64,000 bases of DNA from a virus. The stretch is taken from the IMG/VR virus record IMGVR_UViG_3300009164_000001, positions 1 through 64,000 of that record. One strand, written 5' to 3'. Below the pieces are notes generated by a model, which worked only from the letters and a program-made list of their open reading frames with translations, made no database searches and was not told the origin of the DNA. This document shows, one piece after another, positions 1 to 8,542 of the stretch (position 1 is the first letter of the stretch; each line of letters opens with the position of its first letter). A program made the translations under genes and the position numbers.

Positions 1-191
1 AGTTGTTCAAGCACCCTAAATTGGTAGGTCTTCGTGCTCGTAAGAAGATTGCTGTACGTTTTACATTGGTAGATGATACTATCATCAGTAAGTCTAATGC
101 TAATGATTTAGATAACGTAGATCCTAATCAAATGGATCTAATGGAAGCTATTCAAGATCATCAAGCAGCAACTGAGGCTATCAGTAACTGA
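1..191 (+). CDS. C-terminal end of an unknown early protein (cut by window edge)
   Basis: An open frame enters from the left edge (frame starting at base 3) and stops at 189-191. The first in-window codon of this frame is TTG inside an open frame, so this is probably the tail of a longer gene and not a short gene of its own. The visible 62 residues start with a basic stretch (KLVGLRARKKIAVRF) and end in an acidic, helix-prone tail. It lies 65 bases upstream of the SSB-like gene on the same strand, so it probably belongs to the replication block. I do not recognise the family. Confidence 0.6.
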   Translation, partial: LFKHPKLVGLRARKKIAVRFTLVDDTIISKSNANDLDNVDPNQMDLMEAIQDHQAATEAISN

Positions 192-256
192 GAGTTCCGT
201 CAGCAACAGGACATAGTTTATACAGCATATTTTCGTTAATTTAAATTCAAAATAAA

Positions 257-1024
257 ATGGCAATTGAGTCAAACAATTCAGAAGAAGTAGTAGCAGGTGG
301 TGGTTATCAGTTATACACTGGTATTGCAGCTGTTAGTGTAGTAGCGGTTAACCCTACTCAAGCAGAACTCCAAGAGATTGGAATTAATGCTAAAGAAGAG
401 CCTAAGTATAGTGTGGAAATCAATGGAGAAGAGTACAACAAGATTGTATTCTATCTTCGTCATGATGATCCAAACATCACTGTAAGATTCGACATTTTAA
501 CTAAGCCTGAGCACCGTATGTCAAAGAACGGTAAGGCAATGTGGATTAACAACGTAGGTCAAATGACATGGAGTGAAGAAGCTCCTGCATATGAGTGGTG
601 GAAGAACTCTGATACAAGCCGTAAAGCTTATGTTGGAGAGGATACACTTGTTAACTTCACTAAGGCATGGGCTAACGTAGCTAATGGTGGTAAGATTAGT
701 TTCGATACTATCGATGCTATCATGAAGGGAGATGTTAAAGAGTTGAAGCAGTTAATCAAAGCATTAGCTGCTAATAAACTTCGTGTGTTGATTGGTGTTA
801 AAGACGAGAAGTATCAGACAGTTTATAACCGTCACTTCGGCCGTCTTAAGCCAGCTAACGACAGTTTGTTTGTTAAGGCTCTTAACGAAGATTACGGTTC
901 ATTCAATGCTGAGTACACTAAGGATCTTAAGTTCGGGGTTTATTCTCCAACTATGATCGTAGCTGATGCTAAAGAAGAAAGCCCATTCAAGGCTGACGAC
1001 GATAGCAACGATGCTTGGATGTAA
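257..1024 (+). CDS. Putative phage single-stranded DNA-binding protein
   Basis: This 255-aa protein has a mixed alpha/beta body and a very acidic C-terminal tail (ADDDSNDAWM) that ends in an aromatic residue. Such a tail is typical of SSB proteins, which use it to recruit replication partners. The opening (YTGIAAVSVVAVNPTQAEL) resembles, from memory, the conserved start of a protein annotated as SSB in crAss-like phages; no search was run. It precedes the primase gene and is followed at once by a strong terminator, which fits a highly expressed stoichiometric protein. The ATG at 257 follows an A-rich leader without Shine-Dalgarno, as is usual for Bacteroidota. SSB is inferred from tail, position and recall; a different ssDNA-associated protein is possible. 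Confidence 0.6.
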   Translation: MAIESNNSEEVVAGGGYQLYTGIAAVSVVAVNPTQAELQEIGINAKEEPKYSVEINGEEYNKIVFYLRHDDPNITVRFDILTKPEHRMSKNGKAMWINNVGQMTWSEEAPAYEWWKNSDTSRKAYVGEDTLVNFTKAWANVANGGKISFDTIDAIMKGDVKELKQLIKALAANKLRVLIGVKDEKYQTVYNRHFGRLKPANDSLFVKALNEDYGSFNAEYTKDLKFGVYSPTMIVADAKEESPFKADDDSNDAWM

Positions 1025-1047
1025 TTAGTTTCTAACAAAAGAACAAT

Positions 1048-1076
1048 AGGGGTCGATTATGACCCCTTTTGTTTTT
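1048..1076 (+). terminator. Rho-independent terminator after the SSB-like gene
   Basis: AGGGGTC (1048-1054) pairs with GACCCCT (1061-1067) around a six-base loop, followed by TTTGTTTTT. It lies between the SSB-like and primase genes, so SSB can be made in excess over the genes downstream. Confidence 0.85.
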
Positions 1077-1090
1077 AATTTAGCCTCCTT

Positions 1091-2074
1091 ATGATTGAAT
1101 CAAGAAGCAGTGATGCATACTTGCATAAGGATTCTATTTTGTGTAAGATATCTGAGTACGATATATTCAGGTATTATTGTCACAATTTTAAGAATTTTGG
1201 TGACAAGTTTTGCAGTGAGTTAAGAGAGGATAGATCCCCTACATGCTCGATTGTACCTTGGAAAGGGAAAGTTATTTACAAAGATTTCGGTAGTGGAGAA
1301 AGTCACGATTGCTTTTCTTACGTACAAGCTAAATTTGGTCTAACATTCTCTGAAGCAATGAGAGTTATTGACACAGATTTCGGCCTTGGTTTACAAGCTG
1401 GAACTGTTATTAAAACTCAAATAGCTATTACATATGGTACCCAAGAAGTTATTGAAAGACGTCCAACTAAACTTGCAAAGAGGTCAAGAAGCTGGTCACT
1501 AGAAGATAAAGATTTCTGGGAAAAATTCCATATTAGTAAGAGTTTATTGATTAAATTTGGTGTCGAACCAATTGATTACTTTTGGATTAATGAAGCCCGT
1601 TACCGTTGCCACACTCCTAGTTATGTATATAACATTAATGGTCGTTACAAAGTCTATAGACCATTTGAAACAGAGGGTAAGTGGTACAGCAACACTTCTA
1701 AAGATGACATTCAAGGGTGGGAGCAACTAAAAGACAGTGGAGACATTGTATTTTTAGCCTCTTCTCTCAAGGATGTCATGTGCCTTAATGTATTGGGATA
1801 TGAAGCTATTGCTCTACAGAGTGAGATGCAAATGCCTGATCGAAAGCTAATTAATGAGCTACAAGAAAGATTCCAAGTTGTAGCTGTACTTTACGATAAT
1901 GATTTTGAGAAGGAAACAAATCCTGGCCAGACAATGGCTAATAAAATTTGTGCAGAATTCAATCTAATTAATGTAATTTTACCAGCACATTACAAATCCA
2001 AAGACATTTCTGACTTGATGAAAGATCATGGAGTAGAAATAGCTAAAAGGATTGTACAAATACAACTACCGTAA
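1091..2074 (+). CDS. DnaG-type primase (short, with degenerate zinc-binding N-terminus)
   Basis: This 327-aa protein would make RNA primers for phage DNA replication. Residues 25-95 follow the pattern of the DnaG CHC2 zinc-binding domain (FCSELREDRSPTCSI, then YKDFGSG, then HDCFSYVQ and GLTFSEAM), although the cysteine/histidine spacing is not the standard set. Residues about 215-310 look like a Toprim domain: a strand-loop segment FLASSLKDVMCLNVLGYEAIAL, then LYDNDFEKETNPG with a D-x-D pair, then KDISDLM. The usual catalytic glutamate of the first Toprim motif appears to be serine (ASSLKD). It lacks a C-terminal helicase domain and is much shorter than bacterial DnaG. The SSB-like gene lies upstream and a nuclease gene starts 3 bases downstream. 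Confidence 0.75.
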   Translation: MIESRSSDAYLHKDSILCKISEYDIFRYYCHNFKNFGDKFCSELREDRSPTCSIVPWKGKVIYKDFGSGESHDCFSYVQAKFGLTFSEAMRVIDTDFGLGLQAGTVIKTQIAITYGTQEVIERRPTKLAKRSRSWSLEDKDFWEKFHISKSLLIKFGVEPIDYFWINEARYRCHTPSYVYNINGRYKVYRPFETEGKWYSNTSKDDIQGWEQLKDSGDIVFLASSLKDVMCLNVLGYEAIALQSEMQMPDRKLINELQERFQVVAVLYDNDFEKETNPGQTMANKICAEFNLINVILPAHYKSKDISDLMKDHGVEIAKRIVQIQLP

Positions 2075-2077
2075 GCA

Positions 2078-2587
2078 ATGGCAAAAAAGACTCAAAGAAT
2101 TCGATCTAACACTGTTCAAAAAGCTAGACCTAAACCAGGAGGAAGACTAAAAGGTAAAGGGAAGATTCAAGCTAAACCAAAAGAGGTAGATGGGATTAAG
2201 TTCAAATCTATGCTTGAGGTATTTTGTTACAGAAAGTTAAAAGAACTTGGGGTTGATTTTACCTATGAGGAACACTCTTATCAATTGACTGATGCTTTCT
2301 ACTATCCTTGTCCAATCTTTGAAACCAAAGCTACGACTAAGGAATTTGTAGATAAGAGTAAGGATAAAATTAGAGGGATTTCTTACACACCAGACTTTGT
2401 GAGTCACGATGCAGATGGTAAGCTGCTATGGGTAATAGAATGTAAAGGTTTTGCTAATGATCGTTTTCCAAACACTTGGAAGAACTTCAAGAAGCACTTA
2501 ATGGACAATGATTCTGTCTGCCCGTTATTCTTACCAAAAGATCAAAAACAAATTTTACAAGTAATTCAGCTCATTTCTGAGCTATAA
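2078..2587 (+). CDS. PD-(D/E)XK nuclease, DUF1064-like (Holliday-junction resolvase type)
   Basis: This 169-aa protein starts with a strongly basic, probably disordered arm of about 35 residues. A compact PD-(D/E)XK nuclease follows: a conserved glutamate in FKSMLEVFCYRKL (about E47), YTPDFV (D106), and WVIECKGFA (E121, K123), then a positively charged helix (FPNTWKNFKKHL). This arrangement matches the DUF1064 phage nucleases related to T7 endonuclease I-type resolvases, which cut branched DNA before packaging or during recombination. The gene starts 3 bases after the primase stop, so the two are probably co-translated. The catalytic residues all look intact; the exact DNA substrate is inferred from the family. 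Confidence 0.75.
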   Translation: MAKKTQRIRSNTVQKARPKPGGRLKGKGKIQAKPKEVDGIKFKSMLEVFCYRKLKELGVDFTYEEHSYQLTDAFYYPCPIFETKATTKEFVDKSKDKIRGISYTPDFVSHDADGKLLWVIECKGFANDRFPNTWKNFKKHLMDNDSVCPLFLPKDQKQILQVIQLISEL

Positions 2588-2598
2588 ACTTAAACTTT

Positions 2599-2967
2599 AT
2601 GAGCTTCATTATTAATGAAGTCTCTAGTTATCTTAAGTCACATCAAATTCAAAAGGGAGATCTCATATACATTGCTGTAGGAAATGTTTTCCATTTTGGT
2701 ATTTATGATAGTTGTAAATCTAGAGGAAAGATTTATTATTATCATCTTGGAGGACCGTGGGCAAATCATGAAAATGCCTATTGTTTTAAGCATGTAGACG
2801 GAAACCCATCATGGTTGTATCAAAAAATTAACAATCCTGGAATAGGATCTGTTGATTTTACCAATACCCATGCAGATAAAAGGATATTTCCTATACCGAA
2901 AGAGATGTGTACTAAGTTATTATTAGAGATTCAACACGATTACAAAAAAGCTAGAAACTTATTATGA
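2599..2967 (+). CDS. Unknown 122-aa early protein
   Basis: I do not recognise this family. The protein has a beta-rich, aromatic middle (IYIAVGNVFHFGIYDSCK, then KIYYYHLGGPW) and a helical C-terminus. It has no signal peptide or membrane segment. The gene starts 11 bases after the nuclease stop and overlaps the next start by 4 bases (ATGA), so its translation is coupled to the rIIA-like gene. A role with the nuclease or the GHKL ATPase is possible from position only. Confidence 0.75.
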   Translation: MSFIINEVSSYLKSHQIQKGDLIYIAVGNVFHFGIYDSCKSRGKIYYYHLGGPWANHENAYCFKHVDGNPSWLYQKINNPGIGSVDFTNTHADKRIFPIPKEMCTKLLLEIQHDYKKARNLL

Positions 2968-5783
2968 GTATCAAACAAATTGACAATGAATTTGTCGGTT
3001 CAGACACTGGTGTTGCTAAACGAATTAATCGTGGTGCAGAGAAGCTAGTGTTTGACATATTACAAGCCACTCAGTATTCTACCCCAATTCCTTCAACTGT
3101 CAGAGAGCTGGTAACAAATGCCTGCGATTCTCAACGAGAGAAGGAGATTGCCATAGAGATATTGACTGGCCAGAAAACTGTGGAAGATTATTACATCAAT
3201 CGAGAAGGTGAGCAGTACGAAGACAGTAACTTCGATCCTAGTTATTACAACATAACTAATCTTGATGTAGTAAACAAACACATTGACGTTATCTACAAGC
3301 ACAATGCTGGAGTTGGATATTGTGACCAGTTCACAATTAAAGACTTTGGTGTTGGTATCGGGGGTAGAAGATTAGAGGGTATCCTAGAACTAGGTTACTC
3401 AACTAAACGTAATACCTCAGAGAATTTTGGTGCCTTTGGTTTGGGTGCTAAGGTTGCATTATCTACCGGTGTAGACTTCTACACTATTGAAACTATTTAT
3501 AATGGGAAACGATTTAAAGCAAATTGTTTTAACTACAAAACAGATTTTCTCATTCCGAGATTTAATCTTAGTACTGGCCAAGAGAATCCATACATCGAAT
3601 TTACCGATGGGACTAAAGTCTATTATGAGCCGACTATTGAATTGAACAGAACTGAGATTTCGTTTGGAGTTAAGAAGCACAATGCAGATCGTTTCATGGA
3701 TGCAGTCAGTGAGCAGTTAACTTACTTGAGCAATGTTAGATTCTTTGTGGTTGAAGAGAACGATTATCGAAGAGAGGTCGACTTCAAGCCTAGTGTTATC
3801 TACAACTCAAAGCATTTAATTATCACTGAGAGTAACTACTATGCACGTCCACATATTGTCGTTGTTAAAGCAGAGGGTGCAACCACTGGTATTAACTATG
3901 GTCACGTGGATTTCCGAGAGTTGGAGATGGAGCAGTTATATGGGGCAGTTGGTCTGAAGTGTCCTATACGACAAGTGTACAAGAATGAACAGGGGGAAGA
4001 AGTAGTTATTCAAGATGGAGTCGATGTTACTCCGAGCCGTGAGAAAGTAATCTGGTCTGACCACACTAAACAGTTTGTGCAGAACTTGATTATCAAAGCA
4101 GGTGAGGAAGCAACAGAGCTTGTGCAAGAGAAGCTGAACGAAACAGATTTCTTGAAATGGGTAGATGCATGTAAGAATGTAGTTTTCTCAGGGAAAATTG
4201 CAGAAGATTATTCTGCTAATGGTAAAGTGCTGCAGTCTATGAGTAGAATCATTGATACTAAATCTTTGAAGCCGGTATATCCAGTGAACAAACGAATCAA
4301 GTTTGAGCACATGGGAAAGGTATTCGAAGGGTTTAATGTCAAACTTCACACTTTGACTAATAAGCTTGAGAACGGAGAGTTTAAGATAGTTTCTAATACT
4401 ACTGATGTTGATACTTGGGAAAAGTTTGACATTGCTAAGGTGTATTTCAGAAAAGAAGGATTTACCAGACTTAAAGATGCATATCTTATGAAGGAGAATG
4501 GTGGTTCTTTTATATCTATCAAGAAGAAATCCACTCAAGATTTAGAAGACAAGTGTGATGATCCTTCTACACTAGCACATGATTTAGTTCTGTATGAAGC
4601 TCAGTTAGGGAAGATTAAGAAGAACCAATTAGAAGTTGAGAAGTATTTATCAGAGTCAGAAAGCTACAGAGTTTATGATGATGTGATAGTTCCTGATGAC
4701 TTTGAGGCTAGTCTTAAAGAGGAGGAAGATACCCTGGCTGCTACAGGTGGAGGAACACTTAAACTTACTCCTGCTGAACTTCGTGAGTTGAACAAGCAGA
4801 TTGTAGGTTACACTGTTCGTGCTGCTACTGCTAGACATGCTAATAACTGGGATAATTCTGTGTGGGATAAGGTGGAACCAAAGTTATCAGAACTTAGAGC
4901 AACTAAGACTGTAATTTATTACGGTACAGATGCAGATGGTGAGAAACTTAAGTTAGCTGCTGAGATTTTACATCACTTTACCCCTGCAATTGGGCAAGTT
5001 TATGTTCAATCTAGTTATACTCCTCCTTATTCTAATGGTAGAAGTGATCCTATGCATTTCTATATGTGTGATCCTTCTAGGTTTCTCGATGTTAAAGGGG
5101 AGCTAACACATCACATGACAGGTACTATTAACAGGGATTACAATTGCCCACAGTTAATTAAGCTTAGTGAGACTAATGTAAAGCAAGTACAGAATGTAGA
5201 AAACATCAAGCATATTGACGAGTTCTTTTATGCTGTAGATGAGGATGACAATCTTACTTGTAGCTTCTACCTTAGAATGTATTATGCTGCACATACTATG
5301 GATATTGAGAGAGTTCAACCTTTCTTTGAGAACCTACAATCTATCAATCCTTTGTTTGCTCAAATCTATGAGAAGCTTGACTATGTAAAAGATAAGCTGT
5401 CTTACAAGTTGAAGGGTAAATCTCATGAGGTAATTGATGAGGTATTCACAAGATTGAATAAGATGGCTGCCTTAGAGTATGTATGCATGACTTCCCCTGA
5501 TGATAAAGAAGCAATTGCTGATACATCGAGTAAGTTGTTCATAGCATCTGATATTCCAGGAGCAAAGATCCGTATTCCAGGGTTAGAAGGCATGGTATCT
5601 TTTTATAAAGATTTCACAGAAAGTTCTCAACACGTACTTTCTCAAATCTCTAACTACAAGTATGAAGATGAGGCTACTAAACGTGAGATTCAGCTGTATC
5701 TTAAAGCAAAAGGGTTACTCGAAATGACCATTCCTGTTGAAGAAATTAATGAGTTCGAGTCATTTATTTCACTAAATTTGTAA
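2964..5783 (+). CDS. rIIA-like protein with a GHKL ATPase domain
   Basis: This 939-aa protein has a clear N-terminal GHKL (HSP90/MutL/gyrase B-type) ATPase fold: the N box ELVTNACDS (E49, N52, D55), the DxGxG box DFGVGIG (D127-G131) and the glycine lid FGAFGLGAK (G156-G161). The remaining 700 residues have no motif I can name and contain helical stretches (560-640) and aromatic-rich segments. Domain order and the neighbour immediately downstream match T4 rIIA, the membrane-associated partner of rIIB that shields phage T4 from the RexAB exclusion system and affects lysis timing. T4 rIIA has about 725 residues, so this one is longer. ATPase activity is predicted from intact motifs; the exclusion-resistance role is transferred from T4 and is inference. 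Confidence 0.8.
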   Translation: MSIKQIDNEFVGSDTGVAKRINRGAEKLVFDILQATQYSTPIPSTVRELVTNACDSQREKEIAIEILTGQKTVEDYYINREGEQYEDSNFDPSYYNITNLDVVNKHIDVIYKHNAGVGYCDQFTIKDFGVGIGGRRLEGILELGYSTKRNTSENFGAFGLGAKVALSTGVDFYTIETIYNGKRFKANCFNYKTDFLIPRFNLSTGQENPYIEFTDGTKVYYEPTIELNRTEISFGVKKHNADRFMDAVSEQLTYLSNVRFFVVEENDYRREVDFKPSVIYNSKHLIITESNYYARPHIVVVKAEGATTGINYGHVDFRELEMEQLYGAVGLKCPIRQVYKNEQGEEVVIQDGVDVTPSREKVIWSDHTKQFVQNLIIKAGEEATELVQEKLNETDFLKWVDACKNVVFSGKIAEDYSANGKVLQSMSRIIDTKSLKPVYPVNKRIKFEHMGKVFEGFNVKLHTLTNKLENGEFKIVSNTTDVDTWEKFDIAKVYFRKEGFTRLKDAYLMKENGGSFISIKKKSTQDLEDKCDDPSTLAHDLVLYEAQLGKIKKNQLEVEKYLSESESYRVYDDVIVPDDFEASLKEEEDTLAATGGGTLKLTPAELRELNKQIVGYTVRAATARHANNWDNSVWDKVEPKLSELRATKTVIYYGTDADGEKLKLAAEILHHFTPAIGQVYVQSSYTPPYSNGRSDPMHFYMCDPSRFLDVKGELTHHMTGTINRDYNCPQLIKLSETNVKQVQNVENIKHIDEFFYAVDEDDNLTCSFYLRMYYAAHTMDIERVQPFFENLQSINPLFAQIYEKLDYVKDKLSYKLKGKSHEVIDEVFTRLNKMAALEYVCMTSPDDKEAIADTSSKLFIASDIPGAKIRIPGLEGMVSFYKDFTESSQHVLSQISNYKYEDEATKREIQLYLKAKGLLEMTIPVEEINEFESFISLNL

Positions 5784-5806
5784 TACAAACAATAACAAAA
5801 TCTTAT

Positions 5807-6976
5807 ATGATTAGTTTAAATGTAATCGATGGAAACATCGTAGGATCTTACGGAGAGAAGTCATTCTCTGTAAAGTACAAGGAAGAGTTGTACAAACAGA
5901 TGCAAGAGTTAGCTAACAAAGCTGACAAAGCAGAAACAATGGACGAGTTGAAAGGTATCATAGATACTTTCGATAGTTTGGCTGTTGAGGATTACACTCA
6001 ACTTATCGAGGATAAGTGTGAGCACATCTACGTTAATAGCACTACTGGAGAGTTCTTCTTGAAGACTGGTGAAGTGGTATCTAACGTTCCAATGCCATCG
6101 GCTTTAGTAGAGAGAATCTATGAGTCTATGGATATGGGATTAGATTTCATGCCACTTATCAAGATGTGGACTCGTTGGCTACGTAACCCAATTCTTTGGA
6201 AGAAGATGCATAATGGTACAGGGGTAGAATTCTCTGAAAGATTCTTCAACTTTATCAATCTAAAGTATGTTCACCCTGTTCTATTCAAAGAACTTGTTGA
6301 AGAGAAAGGATTGAGTGATGAAGTAGCTGAGAAGAAAGCTACTATGTATCAGATGAAGATCACCAAGGAAGGTTTATTGAACGGTTACAAAGTTTCTTCG
6401 GAAGTTTTGCACAAGTTCGATGCTGAAACTGGAGAGGTAGTAGATCGTTATGCACGTACATTCAATGTAGACACTGGAGAAATTGAGTCAGAAGGCTTAC
6501 CAGAGTTTGTAGAGGATCGTGTGTTCCAACCTGCTATCATGGGAGAAGGTGGAGATGCATTCTATTGTGAAGGTCCTAACGGTTATGCTAACCCTGGTCA
6601 CTTCATTAAAGTAGGATGTACTCATCGTCTTGGATCTTGGGATCAGGTGAATACTAATGACCGTCAAGCATGTGTACCTGGTTTACACTTCGGAGGTCTT
6701 GAGTATATCAACCGTATCTCAGGTGAGATTCACAACATCTTTGTAGACCCGATGCATATCGGTGCCGTTCCAGATGATAATACGGGTGCTATCCGTTGTC
6801 TTCAGTATTTTGTGCATTCAAGTTTGGCTGGTGTAAATGGTTCCATTTATCACTCTTCAACTTATGCAGCAAAGACTGATGAGGAATGGTCTATAGCTCG
6901 TAAAGAAGCAGTAGAGAAATCTTTCTCTCGTATTGAAGAAATAAAAGCAGCCGTTGCTAGAATAAACAACCTGTAA
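5807..6976 (+). CDS. rIIB-like protein
   Basis: This 389-aa protein begins only 23 bases after the rIIA-like gene. The C-terminal half has the pattern I associate with rIIB-like phage proteins: ACVPGLHFGG, then FVDPMHIGAVPDDNTGAIRC. The segment VGCTHRLGSWDQVNTNDRQ precedes it. The N-terminal 150 residues are helical and resemble nothing I can name. In T4, rIIA and rIIB are adjacent and work together at the inner membrane; the same arrangement here supports both assignments. The start ATG at 5807 is preceded by an A-rich stretch (ACAAACAATAACAAAATC) with no Shine-Dalgarno. Confidence 0.7.
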   Translation: MISLNVIDGNIVGSYGEKSFSVKYKEELYKQMQELANKADKAETMDELKGIIDTFDSLAVEDYTQLIEDKCEHIYVNSTTGEFFLKTGEVVSNVPMPSALVERIYESMDMGLDFMPLIKMWTRWLRNPILWKKMHNGTGVEFSERFFNFINLKYVHPVLFKELVEEKGLSDEVAEKKATMYQMKITKEGLLNGYKVSSEVLHKFDAETGEVVDRYARTFNVDTGEIESEGLPEFVEDRVFQPAIMGEGGDAFYCEGPNGYANPGHFIKVGCTHRLGSWDQVNTNDRQACVPGLHFGGLEYINRISGEIHNIFVDPMHIGAVPDDNTGAIRCLQYFVHSSLAGVNGSIYHSSTYAAKTDEEWSIARKEAVEKSFSRIEEIKAAVARINNL

Positions 6977-6987
6977 ATTAAGCTAAA

Positions 6988-7767
6988 ATGGAAGAAATAT
7001 TAGACCAGAGTGTAGGACCAGTGGAACCGATATGTCTAATTGATGGAGATAGCTTAATTTATTATGAGATGGACAAGCCAACCCTGGAGGAAGCCTTACA
7101 AGGGCTAGACTCCAGGATCTTGTCTATTCTTGAACAATGCAAAACCCCTACATATGTTGGATTTCTTACAGATCATAACTGTTTCCGTTACAAAGTTAGT
7201 GCAGACTATAAAGCTAATCGGAAACATAGAGTTAAACCTGTTATCTTTCCTTCACTCAGAGAATACCTCAAACAAAAATGGGGATTCTACGGAGTCGAAG
7301 GATTAGAAGCAGATGACTTGGTCAGTTATTATGCTAAGAATGAGCCACGTAAAACTATTATCTGTTCACCTGATAAGGATGTTCTTTATCAGTGCCCAGG
7401 TATGCATTTCAATTATCGTACTTCTGAATTCTTGCACACATCACCAGATGATGCAGAAGAATTCTTGTGGAAGCAAGTGTTGATGGGAGACAGTACAGAT
7501 AATATTGCAGGCATACCAGGAGTTGGGATTAAGACAGCTGAGAATTGGTTAATGGGGAGAACTAATGATGTTGAAGCATTTGTTTTGAAGAAGTATATCG
7601 AGAAATTTGGGAGTACAGAAGGCATCATGCAGTTCTATACTAACTTTAAACTTGTATATTTACTTCAAAGCCCTGAGGATATTCTCAGAGAGCTTCAAAA
7701 TAACTTAGAACCCTTAAAACCTTTTACTTATATTGCTTATGAGCCAACAGATAGTGACGGATGGTAA
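6988..7767 (+). CDS. 5'-3' exonuclease (FEN/T4 RNase H/T5 D15 family)
   Basis: This 259-aa protein has the complete motif set of the FEN/polymerase I N-terminal nuclease family: CLIDGDSLIY (D19, D21), FRYKVSADYKANRK, GLEADDLVSYY (E107-D110), CSPDKDVLYQ (D129, D131) and MGDSTDNIAGIPGVGIKTA (D168, D171 plus the helix-hairpin-helix). It should remove RNA primers or 5' flaps during replication. No polymerase domain is fused. The gene lies 11 bases after the rIIB-like gene, and the next gene begins inside its last 29 bases. Confidence 0.93.
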   Translation: MEEILDQSVGPVEPICLIDGDSLIYYEMDKPTLEEALQGLDSRILSILEQCKTPTYVGFLTDHNCFRYKVSADYKANRKHRVKPVIFPSLREYLKQKWGFYGVEGLEADDLVSYYAKNEPRKTIICSPDKDVLYQCPGMHFNYRTSEFLHTSPDDAEEFLWKQVLMGDSTDNIAGIPGVGIKTAENWLMGRTNDVEAFVLKKYIEKFGSTEGIMQFYTNFKLVYLLQSPEDILRELQNNLEPLKPFTYIAYEPTDSDGW

Positions 7768-8542
7768 GATAATTTTTGCCCCCGTGAATGGACGAACCAT
7801 TCGTATGACAGGGAGTGTTGCAGACTATTCTAGAGTTTATGATGAAGATGGAAAGACGGTAACTGCTTTGGTAAGTGGGAAATTAAAACATGATATCGGC
7901 TCTATTGTTAGAGGCCGTACAAAGAATCCCTACAAAGTAAACATCATCACTCCACTTTATAATGCTGTAAATCTTTTAGCTGGATATGATCTATCAGTTG
8001 CAAAAGCAACAAAGTCTACAATCTTTTTATGCCCAATGCTTGGAGGAAAGAGAGAGTTATTCTACTGGAATAATCTATTAGTAAATGCATTCTTTGCTAT
8101 ACCGAACGAGGAGAATGTGATTGCATTACTTTATAGATTTTCAGGAGATGCTACGTTCACAAAATTTGAACATGCTCTTGAAAAGTTTGGGACTTTTAAG
8201 TATAAGATTGATACTGACCCATACCATGTTTTGTTTGTATTTGGTGTCCCTGAGCATGCTCAAGGAGCTTATGAACATTTTATTAACGGTCGGTATTCAG
8301 AGATGGATGATATTATCAAACTTAAGATTTTGGATTATCATGGATTTAATATGGATGGGTCAACAGCTAAAATCCTATTCAAGTCTCCTTCGTTGAAGAA
8401 AGAACTTGAAGAACAATTAGACGTAACGATACCAGAAGAGAATGAACTTCATTCCCCACCAAAATTAAACGAAGAAACATTTGATCCAGAACTATATCAT
8501 ACAAGTAAATTAAAATTCGATAATACAAAATTCTTAAAATGA
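7739..8542 (+). CDS. Unknown 267-aa early protein between exonuclease and UDG
   Basis: I do not recognise this protein. I chose the ATG at 7739 over a TTG two codons upstream. The gene overlaps the exonuclease by 29 bases and the uracil-DNA glycosylase by 4 (ATGA), so its translation is coupled to both. The protein is mixed alpha/beta with no membrane segment. Its last 45 residues are acidic and proline-containing (PEENELHSPPKLNEETFDPE), probably a disordered protein-binding tail. The position suggests a DNA replication or repair accessory, without direct evidence. Confidence 0.8.
   Translation: MSQQIVTDGKIIFAPVNGRTIRMTGSVADYSRVYDEDGKTVTALVSGKLKHDIGSIVRGRTKNPYKVNIITPLYNAVNLLAGYDLSVAKATKSTIFLCPMLGGKRELFYWNNLLVNAFFAIPNEENVIALLYRFSGDATFTKFEHALEKFGTFKYKIDTDPYHVLFVFGVPEHAQGAYEHFINGRYSEMDDIIKLKILDYHGFNMDGSTAKILFKSPSLKKELEEQLDVTIPEENELHSPPKLNEETFDPELYHTSKLKFDNTKFLK

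Noticed and set aside
4188-4538. Leftward 116-aa frame inside the rIIA-like gene
   Set aside because: It is opposite a well-supported coding region and has no recognisable domain or leader.
8121-8396. Rightward 91-aa frame overlapping the 267-aa gene
   Set aside because: It sits in another frame of a coupled gene and is rich in Leu/Ser/Met, as expected from frame-shifted AT-rich code.
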